Assembly (NCBI GenBank): GCA_963971305.1
Contig: OZ020308.1
Location: 34,625,275 to 34,689,274 of the forward strand
DNA from: Arcuatula senhousia
Taxonomy: Eukaryota; Mollusca; Bivalvia; Mytilida; Mytilidae
DNA length: 64,000 nucleotides
Direction: 5' to 3'
Below, piece by piece: positions 58,901-64,000 of the stretch (position 1 is its first letter; each line of letters begins with the position of its first letter). The notes under the pieces are model-generated. The model saw nothing but the letters and a program-made list of their open reading frames with translations, was not told the origin of the DNA and searched no databases. Made by a program: the position numbers and the translations under genes.

Positions 58901-59046
58901 AATGCTTGTAATGACATAAAGGCAGAAAAAACAAAGAAAAACGCTATTGAAATAACAATTGTACATTGGTATGGACTTTCAATGTCATCTTTCTTCTCCA
59001 CTGTTGCGCTCAGAGCTAAGTGTAATTTCATCTTTTTCATAATCAT
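55967..59046 (-). pseudogene. UNC-93 homolog A-like gene, copy C, with a nonsense codon
   Basis: Exons (minus): 59046-58159, 57165-56898 and 56292-55967; splice sites and phases match copy B (exon 2 is 268 bases in both). All family blocks are present (SIAFFFVFSAFMSLQALQSS, LIPSSLLLGLVTGPLWISQG, GIGMVGYVMGAF, IPMLFPETMDTTFANVHFWR), but codon 141 is TAA (58626-58624), right after FLTASAN, and the frame continues intact afterwards. The rest shows no decay, so this is a young pseudogene or a segregating null allele. Without readthrough the product would keep only the first few transmembrane helices. Confidence 0.75.
56680..58145 (+). repeat. R1 copies in introns of UNC93 copy C
   Basis: 56680-56860 lies in intron 2; 57830-57925 and 57945-58145 lie in intron 1. 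The last abuts the exon 1 donor at 58158, so sequence just past the donor is R1. The spurious ORF extension past D-F-T-K on the minus strand (to 57985) is R1 read through. Confidence 0.65.
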
Positions 59047-59439
59047 GGGCACTTAATCTAAAATATCCAATCAAAATAGTTTAATAATCTTTGAAATATA
59101 AAAATCTGACACCACATCATGACATCCGACGCTTAATCCGTTTTTTTTTTTTTCAAACGAATACAATGTAACAAGATACATTTAAAGACACAACTAGTCG
59201 ATATATCAATAACTTATTTGATCGGATTGGCTTTTGAATTATATGCATTTTAATTTACATGTAGCGCAAATTGCATAATAGGGAGCATCGACCTCTGAAC
59301 ACAAGTGCCTCTGAAGGCTGCTACATGTAGCTATTTTTACTCTCAAATATATTTTTTATATTTTTTATTATATTGTCTGTTGTCTTGGGTACACGTATTC
59401 AACATCTTATTATCTTCTATTACATGTCACGTTTGAGAT

Positions 59440-59670
59440 ACAAATGACAACAAAGTTCCAGACAATAAATTTTGACGCGCGTTTCGTCTATTCAAGACTC
59501 ACCAGAGGCGCTCTACCAAAAATATTGAATATGCCAAACACTATATGAATATGAAGAGCATAGAACAGTAAAAACCAAAAATACCAAACAGGGGAATCAA
59601 ATTATTACTAAGATAATCAACCTATGTCTGGGGTAGGAAGAACCTTAGGGTATTAACTTAATTTCAATAT
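59440..59670 (-). repeat. R2 copy with disabled hammerhead
   Basis: The minus-strand core reads CTGGTGA instead of CTGATGA, and the 3' stem I arm is deleted (TTTTGACGCGCG without the CTACGCCT spacer). Confidence 0.7.
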
Positions 59671-60732
59671 ATGTGTACACGGCAAATTTCTTCGAAACCT
59701 TAATCGACCCTCGGTAACGTACAGTGCAGTGAGGGTTACTTTATGGTATCAAAAATATAATCGATTGCTATACATTTATTGTAGAGCATCCTGTCTGTCA
59801 ATTGAGACCAATGCCAAAACTTTTCTGTATGAATACGTTTTGTATTGCAAAAGCATCGTTATGAAGGGCAAACACTTTAACGATTGTATCTTGCACAAAA
59901 TAATTTTATCTGACACATTTGTTTTCTTACATTTCCTTTTTTGTTGTTGTTGAAATATTTAGATTTAAAAAAATGTCAAGTTAACACAACTCTTAGCGGA
60001 AAATAGAACTATTTCCAAACAGAAACCTATGCTATACTTTCATATAACTTTATTTGTATTGTTTTAGGTAATTATATGAAATCCCTTACAGAAATTATAC
60101 CATGCAATTATACATATAGTGCATCTATGTCACGATAACACAACATAATACTTACACTTAACTATATTTTAATCCTTATTCTATAACAGAGCTGTACAAG
60201 GCTTAAACTTACTATTATATATTGGCAGGTGGGAACATGTCGGTCAAAATATGTCTAAAGATACATGTTCAGAATGTTACAAGATAAGAATTGTCCATAA
60301 ATGGGACAGAACGATTTAATCTTTCTTTCAAATTAGCTTTATCTTAAAGCATCGTACGCGTGTAGTATCATTCCTTTTTATCAAGGGACCAACCATTTAA
60401 CTTCAGGGGGATTGGTGTTTTGTTTTGGTAAGAAAACTGTTTTTACGCATGTCGTGGAAAATAATATATTCTTCAAGACATACTATTATATCATATATTA
60501 TATTATATCAGCATTATTAATATAGCACAAATCCTTCTTCTGAATATTTTTTTTCTTATCCACTGCTGCCAAAACAATTCTTTCATCAAAATTCATATTC
60601 AAAGTAGTTTACGAAAAAAATCAGATCCTTTCATTTAGGTTACATAATCGGTCAATTATCTGTGTTTGACATTGCTGTACGCACTTCCCTTTGCAGAATC
60701 AAATGATAATTCCGGAACTCAAAAATATGTTT
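59671..60732. other. No gene seen
   Basis: AT-rich. A remnant of a G-run MITE end is visible near 60383 (AAGGGACCAACCATTTAACT). Nothing coding. Confidence 0.4.
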
Positions 60733-60830
60733 GGAAGAGCGCCTCTGATAAGCCTTGAATAGACGAAACGCGCGTCACGCGTAGCAAAATTTATTGTCTG
60801 GAACTTTGTTGTCATTTTTGTTTCTCAGAT
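60733..60830 (+). repeat. Truncated R2 copy
   Basis: Hammerhead at 60739-60782 with CTGATAA in the core (G to A) and changed stem I; predicted inactive. Ends AATTTATTGTCTGGAACTTT as in the full copy. Confidence 0.65.
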
Positions 60831-60839
60831 AGTCCCGTG

Positions 60840-61695
60840 CAGGGCCCGGGAGGCGAATAGGCCGACAGCAGCGCTAAGTTTGTCGGTAAAAGTCCACTAA
60901 AGAGCGCTCAGAAACCTGACATAGGAGTCAGGCCGCTTTGCCCACAAAGCGACTGGGATGTGTGCCCCAGGTGGTTGAATGGGGCAGCCCTGACATCGAG
61001 AGATGCGGGGTCGTCAGGCGATGATGCGGAATACCTGACCGCAAACCATAGTGGTGCACCGTGTTGGGGAAAATGTCACGTTCCTCGCACGTTAAAGAAC
61101 CCTGCTGCAGGTCTCGGTAAGAGTAGGACCCGAAGGATCCCCATGCAGGAAGCAAAATTTCCCGTCCCTACCCATCACTCCTTTTTCCAGTGGTAGTCGT
61201 CCCGTGCAGGGCCCGGGTGGCGAATAGGCCCGCAGCAGAGCCTACCTGGGCGTAAGAGGCGACCAAGGGTCTTGGGATTCTGACGTCGGGTCAGTGCTCA
61301 ACCAACAGAGCGACCAAGTGTGTACCCTAGGTGGCTGAATAGGGTGGCCCTCGTCCGCGGGGGTTGTCAGGTCTATAATACGGAAACCCTGACCGCTGAT
61401 TATAGTGGGCCAACGTGTGTGGAGAGTGCCACGCTTCATGCACGTAAAAGACCCCTTTGTGGACCGCCAAGTAGTGCACCACATAGGGTAAATTTTCCGA
61501 CCCAACCCACCCCTCCCCTTTTCCTGTGGTTCTTCAAAATTTACCGGTCCTTTGTGTCCCAACCCACCCCCATATTTCATTTATCATCATCATTTCATGG
61601 TCATTGTATCATCCTTTTTCATGTTCATCGCCTGTAAATAACCTATATAGCGTTGCCCGGGCGTAAAACACCAACTCACTCACTCACTCACTCCA
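60840..61695 (+). repeat. GC-rich SINE-like repeat, two tandem-like copies with (ACTC)n tail
   Basis: Both halves begin GTCCCGTGCAGGGCCCGGG (60834 and 61199). The second is the fullest copy: GAGGCGACCAAGGGTCTTGG, TGTGTGGAGAGTGCCACGCT, AAGACCCCTTTGTGGACCGC, then ATCATCATTTCATGGTCATT, GTTGCCCGGGCGTAAAACAC and a run of CACT. Other fragments: 3815-4040, 5530-5700, 9150-9610, 62015-62260. GC content is clearly above the surroundings. ORFs on it are not genes. Confidence 0.7.
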
Positions 61696-62014
61696 GTGGC
61701 AGTCAAAACTATCCTACCCGATTGGCCTTGTGTCCCCGTTTCCTCCACTTCATCATCATTTCATGTTCATTGTATCACCATTTTCATGTTCATCTCCCGG
61801 ATATAGCCGAAATCGTGCAGCTTGGGAGTAATTATTGAACACTAACTAACTGTTTCTCAGATTTAAGCATCCTGTTATGGCATTTACAATTACAGTTAAA
61901 ACACAATTAACAGTGTTTATACGTTCGTTTTCGTAGATGAGCAAGTAACCATTCTAATTAAAATACTTGACTTCTGCCGTTTGCAAGATAGGGGCCGTAT
62001 GTTATGTTACTGAA

Positions 62015-62260
62015 AGAGTGAGTGAGTGAGTTGGTGTTTTACGCCCGTGCAACGCTATATAGATTATTTACAGGCGATGAACATGAAATGATGATGATCA
62101 ATGAAATATGGTAAATTTTAAAGAACCACAAGAAAAGGGAAGAGATAAAGGCGGAAAATCTAGCCTATGTGGTGCACTACTAAAGGGTCTTTTACGTGCA
62201 AGAAGCGTGGCACTCTCCACACACGTTGGCCCACTATGGTCGGCGGAACAGTGTGTGTCT
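62015..62260 (-). repeat. Inverted copy of the (ACTC)n SINE-like repeat
   Basis: GAGTGAGTGAGTGAGTTGG begins it, followed by TTTTACGCCCGTGCAACGCT and CGTGGCACTCTCCACACACG. Confidence 0.65.
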
Positions 62261-62528
62261 AGAAGTAATTACAAGATAATTAAGACGGTTAAAGTCAATA
62301 ATAATATCAAATCAATTTACCTTACCGTAACGGATGTATTATATTCATACAAAATCATTATTCTTAAAAAAAAATAATGTGTTTTGTAAAACATGCGTGC
62401 AGCTGTTACGTGAAAAAATGATTAATCTAGACAATGAAACGTCGTCTGAGGCGTATATGTACATGCAAACTAAAAGTAAACAATGTCGTGATTTATCTTT
62501 ATACAATCAGAGTTTTAATGCTGTACTG

Positions 62529-62600
62529 TAGTGGTAAACGCGATGGGCTACTTACACCAAAGTTCGTGGTTCGATCCTTGTCAGGGGTGAAAAAATACTG
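62529..62600 (+). repeat. tRNA-like SINE head, copy 2
   Basis: GTAGTGGTAAACGCGATGGG (A-box-like) and GTTCGTGGTTCGATCC (B-box-like, 62565-62578). Related to 54205-54275 by the shared order of these blocks and the ACACCAAA spacer. Confidence 0.45.
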
Positions 62601-62612
62601 AACCAATTTCCC

Positions 62613-62640
62613 TACTCTCTCTCTCTCTCTCTCTCTCTCT
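62613..62640. repeat. (CT)n microsatellite
   Basis: About 13-14 uninterrupted CT dinucleotides; it directly follows the tRNA-like head region. Confidence 0.9.
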
Positions 62641-62689
62641 TGATTCCATTTGCAAGGATGCTTTCATGGAAATATTTTAGTCCTTCGGA

Positions 62690-63110
62690 AGGAACAAATA
62701 AAGGTTGCCCCGTGTATCCTGTATACGTTAAACATTCCTTTCTCGAGTTCGATAAGAGTAGGCTTAACAGGGTTTGCTTCAAAGACCTTCGGGCAAACTG
62801 CAAACTTTTGAGGGGTTGACATCAGATTACAGCTTGTTTTCCAGTTTATAATAAATATATAATGTTAAATTTAACTAAGACTCTACTGAGTAAATATCTA
62901 CAGATATGTGTAGAGAAATTCTTATCTTAAAGAGCAATTGATACCCAATGCCCCATGCACACTAAAGACCCATTGGTAGATTATATTAGAGTACGCTCAA
63001 TGGGGGCCACCACAAAGTCCACACTTACAAACTGCTAGCTGGAGAGGGATTCACATATCAAGTATTAAGCTTGTTTCCCAATCCAGGATAAATAAATACA
63101 TGTATGTTTA
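62690..63110 (-). repeat. Dispersed repeat family D, copy 2
   Basis: Inverse of 14110-14300: AACTGCTAGCTGGAGAGGGA, TTGTTTCCCAATCCAGGATA, and GGTTGCCCCGTGTATCCTG at the far end. Longer than the first copy. Confidence 0.65.
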
Positions 63111-63789
63111 AACTAAAGCAATTGATAAAATGCAATTCGCCATTATTACAGCATATGCATTGTGGGAATAAACATTGTCCAACGTACAAAATGTTGTTTG
63201 ATTAATCTAAATTCAAAGTTCCATAAATTAGTTAGTGAATATAACTGTTAAAACATGATTGATTCAAAAAGAATTTGAAACGTCTTTAACCGGTTACACC
63301 TAATAATTATCATTGACAACTCGACAACTGAATGACAAGAAAAGGAACGTCACTATTCCGTAGCACCCGGTTCACCCTCGACTTGATGCCAGTTTGGAAT
63401 CTTTGTGGCTCATCAGACTATTTAGTTTACCACTCTTTTTGTTGTTTTATGTCTTTCAATATCTATTTTGGGTTATATTTTTTTATTTACATTTGACCCT
63501 TTGGTTCTTCTTCGTTCCAAATGGGTAGTATCTAGAATATCTTTAGCATAGCGAAAAAAAAAACATCAAAATTAAAGTCAAAATAATTTTCCTATTCAAA
63601 ATAAAAAAGAATTTCGAAAAAAAAATTGAAAAAACCTTAGGGTAGAAACAACTTAGACGCTTAGAAATTTTCAGACTTTTTGGTGTAGTTTATAACTAGA
63701 ACTGGAGAAGGGTAAAAACCCTAGAGTAAAAATATATACTCTAGGTCTAAGTTACATATTAGGCTTCTACGCCGTGATCGAGTTAATAT
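63111..63789. other. No gene seen
   Basis: AT-rich DNA without a recognised feature. Confidence 0.4.
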
Positions 63790-64000
63790 GGAATTTCTTA
63801 CATCAAAGTACAATTCTACAAACGGTTAATTTGTTTATGCTGTAAATCGGTATTTCAAGGAGTAACCCCTCTCATCAGCAGCAATTTGAATCAAAACATT
63901 GGAATGTTAAAAAAAATAAAGTATTGAATGAAAAGTACTCAAAGTCAAAAAGTTCGAACAGGAAGCCAAATCCAGCACCAAGAATATCGACCATGTGCAG
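63790..64000 (-). repeat. Diverged H1 hammerhead monomer running off the window edge
   Basis: AAACGGTTAATTTG, the ribozyme, then TCAAAACATTGGAATGTTAA, AAGTACTCAAAGTCAAAA and CCAAATCCAGCACCAAGAAT follow the satellite unit order in inverse orientation, and the sequence is cut by the window end. Confidence 0.8.
63837..63884 (-). ncRNA. Hammerhead ribozyme (family H1), covarying stem I
   Basis: Minus strand: stem I TTGCTG / CAGCAT (five pairs), core CTGATGA, a longer stem II region GAGGGGTTACTCCTT, core GAA, stem III degenerate (ATACCGATTT). Compared with the satellite, the innermost stem I pair changed from A-T to G-C on both strands of the stem, a compensatory change. Confidence 0.6.

Noticed and set aside
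60928..61637. ORFs of 75-112 codons in GC-rich DNA
   Set aside because: They lie wholly in the SINE-like repeat with the (ACTC)n tail; composition is that of the repeat.
63400..63440. CTCATCAG on the plus strand as another hammerhead core
   Set aside because: The inverse strand has CTGATGAG but no GAAA core at suitable distance and no stem I partner.

Overview
This is eukaryotic, AT-rich, intron-containing and repeat-dense DNA. The combination of UNC-93A-type and kyphoscoliosis-peptidase-type genes with hammerhead-ribozyme repeats, Penelope-like reverse transcriptase remnants, SINE-like repeats and many short inverted-repeat elements suggests a bivalve mollusc, most probably a mussel (Mytilus-like). 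The species is inferred; no search was run.

Layout. 0.6-1.6 kb: short Mutator-like (MULE) element with repeated terminal inverted repeats and an 8-bp target duplication. 2.6-7.5 kb (+): complete three-exon UNC93A-like membrane protein gene (copy A); intron 2 holds a 397-bp tandem repeat whose junctions fold as hammerhead ribozymes. 7.6-18 kb: mostly repeats (MITEs, a 146-bp tandem array, a Penelope-like fragment, a 2.1-kb element with ~530-bp inverted arms) plus two weak orphan ORFs. 18.1-26.1 kb (-): four-exon KY/hillarin-like transglutaminase-fold gene that lacks the catalytic Cys and His. 29.3-40.2 kb (-): three paralogous single-exon genes with an H-x-E ... P-C-x6-C zinc signature that I read as AID/APOBEC-like deaminases; the first has an in-frame stop. 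42.4-45.3 kb (-): UNC93A-like copy B, complete. 47.4-48.1 kb: decayed UNC93 fragment. 49.0-53.8 kb: 13-unit satellite (369/381-bp unit), each unit carrying a type I hammerhead ribozyme. 53.9-55.2 kb: Penelope-like RT remnant. 56.0-59.0 kb (-): UNC93A-like copy C with a nonsense codon. 59.4-64 kb: SINE-like repeats, tRNA-like sequences, and an edge copy of the hammerhead monomer.

How it fits together. Host genes form two tandemly expanded families (UNC93A-like; deaminase-like), both with fresh pseudogenes, which is birth-and-death evolution. UNC93 proteins and AID/APOBEC-like deaminases both have immune connections in other animals, so a defence-related neighbourhood is possible but inferred. 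The other notable layer is RNA: three hammerhead-bearing repeat families (satellite/retrozyme-like, dispersed monomer, intronic tandem), two of which share a second conserved block, so this locus is both a sink and a potential source of self-cleaving RNAs.
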